Source of the DNA: Desulfofustis glycolicus DSM 9705
Lineage (GTDB): Bacteria > Desulfobacterota > Desulfobulbia > Desulfobulbales > Desulfocapsaceae
Direction of reading: 5' to 3'
DNA: 64,000 nucleotides
Assembly: GCF_900130015.1 (NCBI RefSeq)
Contig: NZ_FQXS01000004.1
Location: 62,001-126,000 of the forward strand
Every line of letters begins with the position of its first letter. Within the stretch, counting starts at the first letter, position 1. Positions 43,219 to 52,611 of this stretch are shown in pieces. Made by a program: the position numbers and the translations under genes. Under the pieces are notes generated by a model, which did not search any database, was not told the origin of the DNA, and saw only the letters and a program-made list of their open reading frames with translations.

Positions 43219-44613
43219 ATGGCCATGCTGCAGGGTGAAAAAACAAAACGGGAATTGCTCGGCAATGAAGGGATGGTCCTGCTTGACATGGTGCGACGGC
43301 TCAATCGTCGGGGAGCCACCGGCCATTTGCTCAAGCTCATCGAAAAAACCCATCCGGCCGACATGGCTTGGGTCTTTCGGCATCTCAACGAAGACGAACG
43401 GCAGAAAATTTTCAACATCATCGCCCAGACCAAGCAGGTAGGTGAATTCCTCAGCGAACTGGACGACGCCATCATGATCGCCCTCGTGCAACAGCTCACT
43501 CCCCAATATCTCGCCGATATCGTTTCCGACATGGCAACGGACGATGCCGTCGACCTGCTGGAGACCATTCCGGTCGAGCTGGCCGATGAGGTCCGCAGGC
43601 ATATGGAGCAGCAGGACCGGGAAGAATTCGAGGGTTTGCTCAAGTATCACCCGGAAACTGCCGGCGGCCTGATGTCCACCGACTTCATGAGTCTGGACGA
43701 GTACCTGACGGTCAGCGAAGCGATCGCTATCGTGCAGCAAAAAAGCGAGGAGATGGAAATGGTTTTCTATCTCTACATCACCCATGGCGACGGGAAACTC
43801 GCCGGCGTGATCTCGCTTCGCGAATTGTTGATGAACTCGCCGGGCATGAAGCTTAAGAATATTATGAATCCCAATGTGATATCGGTCAACACCGACACCA
43901 CTCAGGGCGAAGTCGCCCATGTTGTTTCACAGTATAATTTTCTCGCGGTACCGGTCGTCGATTCCTCATACAATCTGGTTGGAATCGTTACCGTCGACGA
44001 TATCATCGATGTTATAAGGGAGGAGGCCACCGAAGAATTCCTGCAGATGGCCGGTGCCGGTAAAGACAGGGAAATCCTTCTCAAATCGACTTTTGAAAAC
44101 GCCATGCTGCGGGCCCCCTGGCTTTTTGCCTCCTGGCTCGGAGGTGTAATGGCGATGGTGATCATAGGGTCCTTCGAAGAAGAGCTGGCCAAGGTATTGG
44201 CACTGGCCTCCTTCATTCCGGTCGTCATGGGCATGGGCGGCAATATCGCGACACAATCCTCGACGATTATCGTCCGCGGCATCGCCACCGGCCGGGTGAA
44301 TATGAACGCGCTGTTCAGAGTTATTTTCAAGGAGATGCGGGTCGGGGTCATTCTCGGCTTCATTTACGGCCTCTTCCTCGGCGCCCTGTCCTATTTTCTC
44401 CATCAGGAAATGCAGCTGCTCGGCCTGGTCGTCGGCATTTCCATTTTTTGTACCATGATCATGGCGGCAACACTCGGGACCTTGATCCCACTGGTTTTGA
44501 AACGATTCGATTTTGACGCCGCAATCGCCACCGGGCCATTTGTCACGACGGCGATCGATATAGTCGGCGTTCTGATGTATTTTTATTCAGCCAAACTCAT
44601 CCTCGGACTTTAA
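43219..44613 (+). CDS. mgtE: Magnesium transporter MgtE
   Basis: 464 residues from the ATG at 43219 (the upstream in-frame start at 43135 is a TTG with no support). The cytoplasmic N-domain (DMAWVFRHLNEDERQKIFN), two CBS domains (about 140-260, with LAGVISLRELL and VGIVTVDDIIDV) and five membrane helices at the C-terminus (VMGMGGNIATQSSTIIVRGIA; GTLIPLVLKRFDFDAAIATG) are present. It lets Mg2+ in when internal Mg2+ is low. It is followed after 50 bp by the DegS-like protease gene. Confidence 0.95.
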   Translation: MAMLQGEKTKRELLGNEGMVLLDMVRRLNRRGATGHLLKLIEKTHPADMAWVFRHLNEDERQKIFNIIAQTKQVGEFLSELDDAIMIALVQQLTPQYLADIVSDMATDDAVDLLETIPVELADEVRRHMEQQDREEFEGLLKYHPETAGGLMSTDFMSLDEYLTVSEAIAIVQQKSEEMEMVFYLYITHGDGKLAGVISLRELLMNSPGMKLKNIMNPNVISVNTDTTQGEVAHVVSQYNFLAVPVVDSSYNLVGIVTVDDIIDVIREEATEEFLQMAGAGKDREILLKSTFENAMLRAPWLFASWLGGVMAMVIIGSFEEELAKVLALASFIPVVMGMGGNIATQSSTIIVRGIATGRVNMNALFRVIFKEMRVGVILGFIYGLFLGALSYFLHQEMQLLGLVVGISIFCTMIMAATLGTLIPLVLKRFDFDAAIATGPFVTTAIDIVGVLMYFYSAKLILGL

Positions 44614-44663
44614 GCGAGCAGCGCTACCAGCAACCGGAACAGTGTCCTTATTATTGGAGCCAG

Positions 44664-45764
44664 ATGACCGTGTCCCGAATCAACCCGTTTATCCTGCTGC
44701 TGCTGGTTGCCGTCGGTCTCTGGCTGATCTTCGGCGACTCCATCAGGCGCCCCGTCACCTACAACGCCGAGCCGCGGGCGATAACGGCACGCGGGGATCT
44801 GGCAGAAGACGAAAAAAACACGATCGAGATCTTTCGCAACACGTCGCCATCGGTCGTTTATATCACCAGCATCGCCTTGCGGCGCAGTCTATTTTCCCTC
44901 AATGCAGTTGAAATTCCGGCCGGCACCGGATCCGGATTTGTCTGGGATGACGAGGGGCGGGTAGTGACCAATTATCATGTCATCTCGGATGCCAACCGAA
45001 TCCAGGTCACCATGGCTGATCAATCAACGCACAAAGCGGTGCTGATCGGCGCGGAACCGGACAAGGATCTGGCCGTTCTGCAGGTCAGTGCTCCCGAGCG
45101 ACTGCTCAGACCGATCCCGATCGGGGCGGCCGGCGACCTGTTGGTCGGCCAGAAGGTCTTTGCCATCGGCAACCCGTTCGGCCTGGACCAGACAATCACC
45201 TCCGGCATCATTTCAGCATTGAATAGAGAAATAACCGCCATTACCGGCAGGACCATCCGCGGCGTTATCCAGACCGATGCGGCGATCAATCCCGGCAACT
45301 CCGGCGGACCGCTGCTCGACAGCGCCGGTCGGTTGATTGGCGTCAATACGGCTATCTACAGCCCGTCGGGCGCATACGCCGGTATCGGCTTCGCGGTCCC
45401 GGTAGAAGAAGTCAATCGGGTCATCCCGGAGTTGATTCGACACGGTCGGTTGATCAAGCCGGGGATCGGCGCGACACTGGTCGACGAGCGGGTCGCCCGG
45501 CAGCTCGGTATCGACGGCATCCTGATCCGGGAAGTCGAGCCCGGCGGACCGGCGGAACGTGCCGGCCTGCAAGCGACTAGACAGCACCTGGGCGAGATTG
45601 TCCTCGGCGACATCATCGTCGAGGTGGCGGGCACCCGGGTACACACCTATGATGATATCCGTACCGTCCTCGAATCATTCCGGGTTGGCGATACCGTCGA
45701 GCTGACCTGTATCCGCGAAGGACGGTCGTTTACCACGAGCGTTGAACTGACCGCAGTCCAGTAA
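44664..45764 (+). CDS. Periplasmic S1C serine protease of the DegS/HtrA type
   Basis: 366 residues. One N-terminal membrane helix (residues 8-24) anchors it to the inner membrane. The trypsin-like domain has the catalytic triad His105 (TNYHVISD), Asp135 (DKDLAVLQV) and Ser213 (NPGNSGGPLLD). A single PDZ domain follows (about 255-355: DGILIREVEPGGPAERAGL). One PDZ and a membrane anchor fit DegS rather than DegP. It may sense misfolded envelope proteins. The ribosome site is TTGGAGCC. Confidence 0.93.
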   Translation: MTVSRINPFILLLLVAVGLWLIFGDSIRRPVTYNAEPRAITARGDLAEDEKNTIEIFRNTSPSVVYITSIALRRSLFSLNAVEIPAGTGSGFVWDDEGRVVTNYHVISDANRIQVTMADQSTHKAVLIGAEPDKDLAVLQVSAPERLLRPIPIGAAGDLLVGQKVFAIGNPFGLDQTITSGIISALNREITAITGRTIRGVIQTDAAINPGNSGGPLLDSAGRLIGVNTAIYSPSGAYAGIGFAVPVEEVNRVIPELIRHGRLIKPGIGATLVDERVARQLGIDGILIREVEPGGPAERAGLQATRQHLGEIVLGDIIVEVAGTRVHTYDDIRTVLESFRVGDTVELTCIREGRSFTTSVELTAVQ

Positions 45765-45788
45765 CAATTGCACGCACCGGTGAGTGGC

Positions 45789-46811
45789 CTAAAAACGGCC
45801 ACGTCGGCGGGCCAACTCGCGCATATCCCTGGTACGATCCGACTCATCGATGATCTCCTCGCCGACGATTTCTTCCAGGACATCCTCCATTGAGATAACC
45901 CCGGTTACTGAGCCGTATTCATCGACAACGATAAAAAGATGCTGGCGCTGTTCGAAAAAATCGATCAGTACCAAATTGAGGGGCATTGATTCGGCAACGA
46001 AGTGGACGGGCCGTTTCAATTCGGTCAACCGGCTGTCGAGCTTTTGCTGGGCGGCTGCCAGCAACACATCTTTACGCATGATGATACCGGTAACGTTGTC
46101 AGACTCTTCGTGATACACGGGTACCCGACTGTGACTCGTCAACTGGGCAAGCATCTGCATCGCATCGTTGACAGTCATCTCTTCCTCGAGGGAAAAGGTC
46201 ACGGTGCGCGGCGTCATTACCTGGCGGACCGTTTTCTGCTTAAGATCGATGATATTGCTGATAACTCGTTCCTGGGCTTCTTCCAAGTGGCCGGATTGCC
46301 GGGACAGGGCGGCGATGGTCTGCAGTTCCTTGGCGGAAATCATGCCATCTTCCCGGTCTTGCGGAATGAGGCGGGTGATGGCTCGACAGAGGATGATAAT
46401 CGGCTTCAGCACTACAACCATCAAGCGCAACGGCAATGCGATATACGATGCCAGCCGAAACGAATAACTGACGCCGATGGTCTTCGGTATAATCTCGGAA
46501 AAAATCAGGATCGATAGGGTAAAAACCGCGGAAAAAACGAAGATGTTCTCGTCCCCGTAAAGCTTCGCAAAGGTGGCCCCGGCAACGGCGGCGCCGATCG
46601 TGTTGGCGATGGTATTCAACGTCAGGATTGCCGTTATCGGTTCGTCGATATCCTCGCGCAGTCGCTGCAGAATGGTCCCTGCCCGGGCTCCCGATTTTCG
46701 CAACATTTCTACCTGACTCGTGGTAAGGGAGTAGAGGACAGCCTCGCACAGAGAACAGACGGCGGAAACGATTATGGCCAGGGAAACAGCCAAGACGAGT
46801 GTTTGCAACAT
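45789..46811 (-). CDS. CNNM/CorC-type transporter (DUF21 + CBS)
   Basis: 340 residues from the ATG at 46811, which has GGAGAAG; upstream in-frame starts are less likely. It has a four-helix DUF21 membrane domain (LVLAVSLAIIVSAVCSLCEA; NTIANTIGAAVAGATFAKL) and a CBS pair (about 200-325: VMTPRTVTFSLEEEMTVNDA, SVTGVISMEDVLEEIVGEE). The CorC/HlyC C-terminal domain is absent. The family moves or senses Mg2+/Co2+, so it is striking that mgtE is only 1.2 kb away. It converges with the protease gene. Confidence 0.9.
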   Translation of the reverse strand: MLQTLVLAVSLAIIVSAVCSLCEAVLYSLTTSQVEMLRKSGARAGTILQRLREDIDEPITAILTLNTIANTIGAAVAGATFAKLYGDENIFVFSAVFTLSILIFSEIIPKTIGVSYSFRLASYIALPLRLMVVVLKPIIILCRAITRLIPQDREDGMISAKELQTIAALSRQSGHLEEAQERVISNIIDLKQKTVRQVMTPRTVTFSLEEEMTVNDAMQMLAQLTSHSRVPVYHEESDNVTGIIMRKDVLLAAAQQKLDSRLTELKRPVHFVAESMPLNLVLIDFFEQRQHLFIVVDEYGSVTGVISMEDVLEEIVGEEIIDESDRTRDMRELARRRGRF

Positions 46812-46998
46812 GTGTCTTCTCCACCGATAAGAACGGCTCGCCCGAAACAGTCGGACCTGCGGTGACACGACAACCACAACGGTCTGCTGCCCGGAGGTCG
46901 TGCCAGGTTTTCCAGTTCACTACCTAATGAAACGGCTTCCCGGCGGATACCCACAAAACACGCCGTCGCGGCAATCAGCCTGGCGAGGTTGAACTATA

Positions 46999-47139
46999 GA
47001 GAACCTTGAAAAATTATCATTCCGCCCAATCTCATCGTTGCGCAATCAAATTATATCCACGGAGTATCATGCATATGCCTGCGGTAAAATTTTCTTATGC
47101 GCCTCGATCTTGAACGAAATTCCGAATTTTCAAGCTCCT
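46999..47139 (+). mobile_element. MITE-like palindromic element, copy D
   Basis: 141 bp, same subtype as copy C (GAGAACCTTGAAAAATTATC at the left; TTTTCAAGCTCCT at the right). The 5-bp CTATA is duplicated at 46994-46998 and 47140-47144. Interior blocks CGCCCAATCTC, GTTGCGCAATC and CCTGCGGTAAAATTTTC match the others. It lies between the CNNM gene and a possible gene remnant. Confidence 0.85.
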
Positions 47140-47182
47140 CTATAATAGTAACCTGATGATCTTATTTCTATACAAAAGGGAT

Positions 47183-47226
47183 CCCGGGAACCTGAGCGGT
47201 CTTTTTCTAAAAATCAGTTTCCCGGG
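47183..47226 (+). repeat. Inverted repeat CCCGGGAACCTGA / TCAGTTTCCCGGG
   Basis: 12 of 13 bp pair around an 18-nt loop. It sits between MITE copies D and B, at the end of the possible gene remnant, and may be its old terminator. Confidence 0.5.
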
Positions 47227-47384
47227 TCGCCCGGTTCTGCCGAAGTCTGCCGGATAGGAGCCCGGCGAGAGAAATATTGAGGCGCGTTGGTTCATCGATA
47301 TGATCAATCACAGAGTCGAAGATGGTATAGATCTGTGGTATGGTGGTGTCGGCTGTTTGGGCATCGCTAATCGGACAAACTATT
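47207..47384 (-). pseudogene. Possible C-terminal remnant of a gene, cut by MITE copy B
   Basis: The minus strand is open from the repeat edge to a TAG at 47207-47209, with a protein-like sequence (SDAQTADTTIPQIYTIFDSV, then IDEPTRLNISLAGLLSG) of about 57 residues and no start codon before the repeat, where the frame closes. This is consistent with the left part of a gene being replaced or separated when the MITE went in. I do not recognise the family; random open frame is the alternative. Confidence 0.25.
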
Positions 47385-47524
47385 GAGCCATTTGCAAAAC
47401 AATCTTTTCGCCCAAACTCTGCGTTATGCTCAAAATTTTATCCTCGGAATATCATGTATATGCCTGCGGTAAAATTTTTCGCATGTCTTGATTTTGAACG
47501 AAAATCTAAATTTTGCAAAAGGCT
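47385..47524 (+). mobile_element. MITE-like palindromic element, copy B, at the pepA leader
   Basis: 140 bp, about 90% identical to copy A (ends GAGCCATTTGCAAAAC and TTTTGCAAAAGGCT). A perfect 5-bp target duplication CTATT flanks it (47380-47384 and 47525-47529). It ends 20 bp before the pepA ATG, so the pepA-ole operon must be read through or from this element. Confidence 0.9.
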
Positions 47525-47545
47525 CTATTGCAAAGGAATCATTGT

Positions 47546-49078
47546 ATGAAAGACACCAAAATAGTCGTCTCTGATCACTCTCCTCAGGCGTGCGCGGCCT
47601 CCCTGCTTGTCTTTTTGACCGCCGAACAGAAGAGTGCACCGCCGACCGCCGACGAGATGATTGCCAATCTCGTTGCCGATCTTTTTCATCTTGGCGATTT
47701 CAAAGGTAAAAAAGAGGAGACAAGCCTACACTACGGCCAATATGTATCGCTTGCCGGTCCTGTTGTTGCCAAGCGATTGCTGCTGATCGGTCTCGGCGAG
47801 TTAAAAAAAGAATTACCGCAACCCGAGCTCCTGGAGCGTCTGCGCTGTGCCGGCGGTATCATCGCCGGGACGGCACAAAAGGTCAAGGCCGAGTCGGTGG
47901 CAGTCGTCGCCCCGCATTTTTTAATCGATCTTACGGACCGTGGTGCTGAACAGATCTGCGAAGGAGTGCTGCTTGGCGACTATCACTTCAACAAATACAA
48001 AAAGCAGGATCCGGAAGATCCCTTCTTCCCCGGGATCGAGGAATTGACGCTGCTCACCTCGCAGCGACAATCGGTGAGAAAGGCGGCGAAGCGTGCCGCA
48101 GTATCCGCCCAGGCTGCGATTGTCGCCCGTGACATGGCCCATGAACCGGGCAGTTCATGGACGCCTCAGTCGTTTGCCGACTTTGCTCGCGATCTCGGCA
48201 AGGGCAAAAACATGAAGTACACGGTTTTGGAAAAAAGCCATCTGCAGAAAGCCGGCATGGGAGGTATTCTGGCCGTGAATCGCGGATCGGCTGTCGGACC
48301 GAAACTCATCGTGCTCGAGTACCTACCGAAAAGCTATAAACGGACACTGTTATTGGTTGGCAAAGGAATTACCTTCGATTCCGGCGGCGTCAGTCTGAAA
48401 CCGGCAGCCGGCATGCAGGACATGAAATACGATATGTGCGGTGGCGCCGCCGTTCTGGCCGTTATGCAAGCGGTGGCTGCGGAAAAACCGTCCCTGCGGG
48501 TTATTGGCGTTGTACCGGCAACAGATAATATGTCCGGTTCCGCTGCCCTCAAACCTGGCGATATTATTACCCACTACAACGGCACGACTGCGGAAGTGGT
48601 CAATACCGACGCGGAAGGACGGCTTATCCTGGCCGACGCTCTTGCCTATGGCATCGAGAAATTCAAGCCGGATGGAGTGATCGATCTGGCCACCCTGACC
48701 GGGGCGGTTATCATCGGTTTGGGGCATCATCGCAGCGGTTTATTCAGTAATCACGATCAATTTGCCGAACAGGTTCTGTCAGCCGGGGAAGCGACCGGCG
48801 AGCCGCTCTGGCGCATGCCGCTCGGTCCGGAGTACAGCAAGCAGATTGAATCAGATGTTGCCGACATCAAAAATATCGGCGGCAAAGAAGCCGGAGCGAT
48901 AACCGCTGCGGCGTACCTGGAAAAATTCGTTGGCGATACGCCGTGGGCACACCTCGATATAGCCGGCACCGCCTGGGATTTCACGAAAAAGCCCTATATC
49001 CCGAAAGGGCCGTCCGGGATCGGCGTACGCACCCTGCTTGCTGTCATCAGAAACGGCAAGAACCTGAACTGGTCATGA
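47546..49078 (+). CDS. pepA: Leucyl aminopeptidase (M17)
   Basis: 510 residues from the ATG at 47546, which has AAAGGAA at a good distance; an earlier in-frame ATG at 47513 lies inside the MITE and is less likely. The M17 catalytic core is complete: GKGITFDSGGVSLKPAAGM, KYDMCGGAAVLAV, and the signature NTDAEGRLILADAL with the metal ligands Asp/Glu. It is a cytoplasmic di-metal exopeptidase. The stop overlaps the oleB start by ATGA, so it heads the operon pepA-oleB-oleC-oleD-bepA. Confidence 0.96.
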   Translation: MKDTKIVVSDHSPQACAASLLVFLTAEQKSAPPTADEMIANLVADLFHLGDFKGKKEETSLHYGQYVSLAGPVVAKRLLLIGLGELKKELPQPELLERLRCAGGIIAGTAQKVKAESVAVVAPHFLIDLTDRGAEQICEGVLLGDYHFNKYKKQDPEDPFFPGIEELTLLTSQRQSVRKAAKRAAVSAQAAIVARDMAHEPGSSWTPQSFADFARDLGKGKNMKYTVLEKSHLQKAGMGGILAVNRGSAVGPKLIVLEYLPKSYKRTLLLVGKGITFDSGGVSLKPAAGMQDMKYDMCGGAAVLAVMQAVAAEKPSLRVIGVVPATDNMSGSAALKPGDIITHYNGTTAEVVNTDAEGRLILADALAYGIEKFKPDGVIDLATLTGAVIIGLGHHRSGLFSNHDQFAEQVLSAGEATGEPLWRMPLGPEYSKQIESDVADIKNIGGKEAGAITAAAYLEKFVGDTPWAHLDIAGTAWDFTKKPYIPKGPSGIGVRTLLAVIRNGKNLNWS

Positions 49079-49977
49079 CCGATCTCGCTTTGACACAAAT
49101 GAATGCCGGACAGAGGCGGCCGACGTTTCCAGACTATCCGTTCGCTGCAAATTTTGTCCAGACTCCGGGCGGCAGCATGCACTATATCGATGAAGGGTCC
49201 GGACCGGCCGTGATCATGTTGCATGGCAACCCGACCTGGTCGTATTATTATCGGCACCTGATCACCGCCCTGTCGTCTCGGTTCCGGGTCATTGCCCCCG
49301 ATCATATCGGCTGCGGTTTGTCCGACAAACCAGAAGGATACGACTATTGTCTAAACAATCACATTAACAATATATCGTATCTGCTCGACCATCTGCATAT
49401 CAATAGCTGCTCGCTTGTTGTCCACGATTGGGGCGGAGCCATCGGCATGGGCTATGCGACCAGAAACAGCGCGTCCATTCAGCGGCTCGTCATCCTCAAT
49501 ACCGCTGCCTTTCCATCCCGTCGCATACCGCTGCGGATCAGGATCTGCCGGTGGCCGCTGCTCGGTGCACTGATTGTTCGCGGTTGCAACGGATTTGCCT
49601 GGCCGGCTACCTTCATGGCCGTGCAAAAACCGCTGGCCAAAGAGGTGGCGGCCGCCTATCTCGCCCCATATGGTTCCTGGCGGCAGCGCGTCGGCATCCA
49701 TCGATTCGTCAAGGATATCCCGCTTTCTCCGGCCCACCCGTCTTTCCGGACCCTGGTTGAGATCGGGGACGGCCTCAATCGATTGGCCGAGCGCCAGACG
49801 CCGACCTTGCTTGTCTGGGGAGGCAAGGATTTCTGCTTTAACGATCATTTCTACCGGCAATGGACCACACGTTTTCCCCACGCCCGGTGTCACTATCTCG
49901 CCGCCGCCGGTCACTATGTGCTGGAAGATGGGCACGGCATGGTAGAGCCGCTGATCGCATCATTTCTGCACGATTAG
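49075..49977 (+). CDS. oleB: OleB-type alpha/beta hydrolase (head-to-head olefin synthesis)
   Basis: 300 residues from the ATG at 49075 (overlapping the pepA stop; the frame opens earlier inside pepA). It is an alpha/beta hydrolase related to haloalkane dehalogenases: oxyanion loop HGNPTWSYYYR, nucleophile Asp118 in VVHDWGGAIG, catalytic His280 in AAGHYVLEDG. In the Ole pathway OleB removes CO2 from the beta-lactone to give the olefin. The gene is followed by oleC and oleD, which fixes the assignment. Confidence 0.88.
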   Translation: MTDLALTQMNAGQRRPTFPDYPFAANFVQTPGGSMHYIDEGSGPAVIMLHGNPTWSYYYRHLITALSSRFRVIAPDHIGCGLSDKPEGYDYCLNNHINNISYLLDHLHINSCSLVVHDWGGAIGMGYATRNSASIQRLVILNTAAFPSRRIPLRIRICRWPLLGALIVRGCNGFAWPATFMAVQKPLAKEVAAAYLAPYGSWRQRVGIHRFVKDIPLSPAHPSFRTLVEIGDGLNRLAERQTPTLLVWGGKDFCFNDHFYRQWTTRFPHARCHYLAAAGHYVLEDGHGMVEPLIASFLHD

Positions 49978-49993
49978 AGGGAACTCGGCTACC

Positions 49994-51622
49994 ATGAACA
50001 ACATCGCTGCCACACTGACCGCTGTTGCCCGACAGCACGGCGAAAAAACCGGGCTCATTGAGGCGCGCAGCGGCCGTAGCTTGAGTTTTCAACGACTTGA
50101 CGAAAGTGCCCGCCGCTACGCCTCGTTTCTTTCCGTGAACGGTGTCGACGAGGGGAATCGGGTCATGCTGATGGTCCGGCCCTCGGCTGATTTCATCTCG
50201 CTGGCCTTCGCGCTGTTTCACCTCGGGGCACCGGTCATCCTTATCGACCCCGGCATGGGCTATCGCAATGTGTTGCGCTGTATCCAGTCGGTCAGGCCCG
50301 ATCATCTGCTCGGCATCCCTGCCGTCATCCTGCTCAGCCGCCTGTTTCCGCGGCCGTTTCGCACGATCAGGAGAAGATTCTCCTGTGGTCCGGCACCCGG
50401 CTTGGGCACGACGGATGTCAAGAAACAGGCGGCCCGACACGGCTCATTGGCCCACCCCGAGTTCGTGCCGGATGAAGACTCTCTGGCAGCCATTATCTTT
50501 ACGACGGGTTCGACCGGCCCCCCCAAAGGGGTCCGTTTTGAACATCGCATTTTCGCCGCCCAGCTGGAGCATATTCGTTCGTTTTACAACATCGGACCGG
50601 GCGATATCGACCAACCGGGTTTTCCACTGTTTGCCCTGTTTTCCGCTGCTCTTGGAGCAACAGCCGTGATTCCGGATATGGATCCGACCCGGCCGGCCCA
50701 GGTCGATCCCGAAAAATTCGTTGCCTCGATCAATCGTTACGGCGTCACCTATTCCTTCGGTTCGCCGGCCATTTGGAAAGTGGTGAGCAGGTGGTGTCAT
50801 CTCCACAAGCGATCATGTCCGACCTTGAAAACCGTGTTGATGGCCGGTGCCCCGGTCAGTGGCGAACTGGTCGCCGCGGTGGCGGAAATCATTGCCCCTG
50901 ACGGAAAAATCCACACTCCGTACGGGGCGACGGAAAGCCTGCCGATCGTTTCCATCGAAGGCAAAGAAATTATCGCTCAGACCTGGTCGCAGACCAAGCA
51001 GGGTAGGGGAGCCTGCGTCGGCCAAGCCTTGCCCGGGATCGACCTGAAGGTAATCGCCTGTTCTGATGAGGCCTTTGCCTCGTTTTCAGCGTGTCGGGAA
51101 TGTGGACCGGATGAGATCGGCGAGATCATCGTCAAGGGAGATGTGGTAACCCGAGCGTACGAGAATAACAGTTATGAGACAACGTTTGCAAAAATCCCCG
51201 ACGATTCAGGTTTCTGGCATCGAATGGGCGATGTCGGCTACCTGGACGAGCAGGATAGGCTGTGGTTTTGCGGAAGAAAGGCCCACCGAGTCCGAAGTCG
51301 TGACGGGATCCTCTATACGATTTGCTGCGAGGCCGTCATCAACGTCCATCCCGACGTTTTTCGTTCAGCTCTCGTCGGAGTCGATACCGACCGCGGCTGG
51401 GAAATTCCGGTGATAATCATCGAACTGGAAACGAGCGTGCGACGACGTAAGCAGGAGGTGATCGATGAAGTCATGCAGCTGGTCGGCCACCATCCGTTGA
51501 CCAAGCGGATCGAGCACATTCTCGTCCATCCCTCGTTTCCGGTGGATATTCGCCACAATGCCAAGATTTTTCGTGAAAAACTGAAAATCTGGGCACAACG
51601 TCAACTTCGCTTGTCACGATGA
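49994..51622 (+). CDS. oleC: OleC-type AMP-dependent ligase (beta-lactone synthetase)
   Basis: 542 residues. It is an ANL adenylating enzyme: AMP-loop FTTGSTGPPKGVRFEH (about residues 165-180), YGATES, and GDVGYLDEQDRLWFCGRKAHR. OleC turns the beta-hydroxy acid made by OleA and OleD into a beta-lactone with ATP. The ribosome site AGAGGGAA precedes the ATG by 10 bp. It overlaps oleD by 4 bp (ATGA). Taken alone it could be a fatty-acyl-CoA ligase; the oleB and oleD neighbours decide. Confidence 0.88.
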   Translation: MNNIAATLTAVARQHGEKTGLIEARSGRSLSFQRLDESARRYASFLSVNGVDEGNRVMLMVRPSADFISLAFALFHLGAPVILIDPGMGYRNVLRCIQSVRPDHLLGIPAVILLSRLFPRPFRTIRRRFSCGPAPGLGTTDVKKQAARHGSLAHPEFVPDEDSLAAIIFTTGSTGPPKGVRFEHRIFAAQLEHIRSFYNIGPGDIDQPGFPLFALFSAALGATAVIPDMDPTRPAQVDPEKFVASINRYGVTYSFGSPAIWKVVSRWCHLHKRSCPTLKTVLMAGAPVSGELVAAVAEIIAPDGKIHTPYGATESLPIVSIEGKEIIAQTWSQTKQGRGACVGQALPGIDLKVIACSDEAFASFSACRECGPDEIGEIIVKGDVVTRAYENNSYETTFAKIPDDSGFWHRMGDVGYLDEQDRLWFCGRKAHRVRSRDGILYTICCEAVINVHPDVFRSALVGVDTDRGWEIPVIIIELETSVRRRKQEVIDEVMQLVGHHPLTKRIEHILVHPSFPVDIRHNAKIFREKLKIWAQRQLRLSR

Positions 51623-52611
51623 ATACGATACTCGTCACCGGCGGCGGCGGTTTCGTCGGTTCCGCCCTGGTTGCCAGGCTCTGCGAGCAGGGCCACCGCG
51701 TCACCGCGTTGGCAAGGCATTATTATCCGGAACTGGAAAGACACGGCGGCCGCAGCCTGATCGGCGATATCACCGATCTCGACTGCGTCCGGCGCAGTTG
51801 CCGCGATGTCGAGACAGTGTTTCATGTCGCCGCCAAGGCCGGTATCTGGGGGCGGCGGCAGGAGTACGAACAGACCAACGTGCACGGAACCGTCAACGTT
51901 ATCCAGGCCTGCCGGGAAAATGGGGTTGCCCGGCTGGTCTATACATCGACACCGTCGGTAGTCTTTGATCGCGCCGATATTACCGGTGGCGACGAGACGC
52001 TGCCGTATTCTGACAATTTTCTCTGCCATTACGCGCGCAGCAAAGCAAGAGCCGAACATCAGGTTCTGGCCGCCAATTCGGAACGGTTGAAAACCTGCGC
52101 CATTAGACCGCATCTGATCTGGGGACCGGGAGATCCCCATCTGATTCCACGTCTCGTCGACCGGGGGAGGCGGAGAGAGTTGAGCATTGTCGGCGACGGC
52201 ACCAATCAGGTCGATATCAGCTATATCGACAATGTCGTCCATGCCCACCTGCTTGCCTGGCAGTGTCTGGAAAAGAGTGACAAATGCGGTGGTCAGGCAT
52301 ATTTTATCGGACAGGAGCATCCGGTAAAACTTTGGCGGTGGATCAACGAGCTGTTTGCCGAGTTGCAGATACCGCCGGTGCGCCGCCGTGTCGCCAGACC
52401 TTTGGCCTATTGCGCCGGAGCACTGCTGGAAACAGTCTATCGTTCGTTGAACCTGCGAGGTGAACCGAAAATGACACGATTTCTCGCTGAACAACTGTCC
52501 AGGTCACACTATTTTTCCCATGCCAAGGCCCTACGCGACATAGGATACCAGCCGATCGTCTCACTGGCTGAGGGACAGCAGCGATTATTAACCTGGATTC
52601 GCAGCATCTGA
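51619..52611 (+). CDS. oleD: OleD-type NAD(P)-dependent 2-alkyl-3-ketoalkanoate reductase
   Basis: 330 residues, extended short-chain dehydrogenase. Nucleotide loop VTGGGGFVGSALV (residues 6-18), active-site Tyr138 and Lys142 in CHYARSKAR, and the 3-beta-HSD-like DISYIDNVVHAHLLA. OleD reduces the beta-keto acid made by OleA. It overlaps oleC and the next gene (TGATG), so the module is translationally coupled throughout. Confidence 0.9.
   Translation: MNTILVTGGGGFVGSALVARLCEQGHRVTALARHYYPELERHGGRSLIGDITDLDCVRRSCRDVETVFHVAAKAGIWGRRQEYEQTNVHGTVNVIQACRENGVARLVYTSTPSVVFDRADITGGDETLPYSDNFLCHYARSKARAEHQVLAANSERLKTCAIRPHLIWGPGDPHLIPRLVDRGRRRELSIVGDGTNQVDISYIDNVVHAHLLAWQCLEKSDKCGGQAYFIGQEHPVKLWRWINELFAELQIPPVRRRVARPLAYCAGALLETVYRSLNLRGEPKMTRFLAEQLSRSHYFSHAKALRDIGYQPIVSLAEGQQRLLTWIRSI

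Noticed and set aside
45784-45802. GTGGCC/GGCCAC stem at the end of the protease/CNNM pair as a terminator
   Set aside because: The stem overlaps the CNNM stop codon and lacks a T-tract; too weak to claim.
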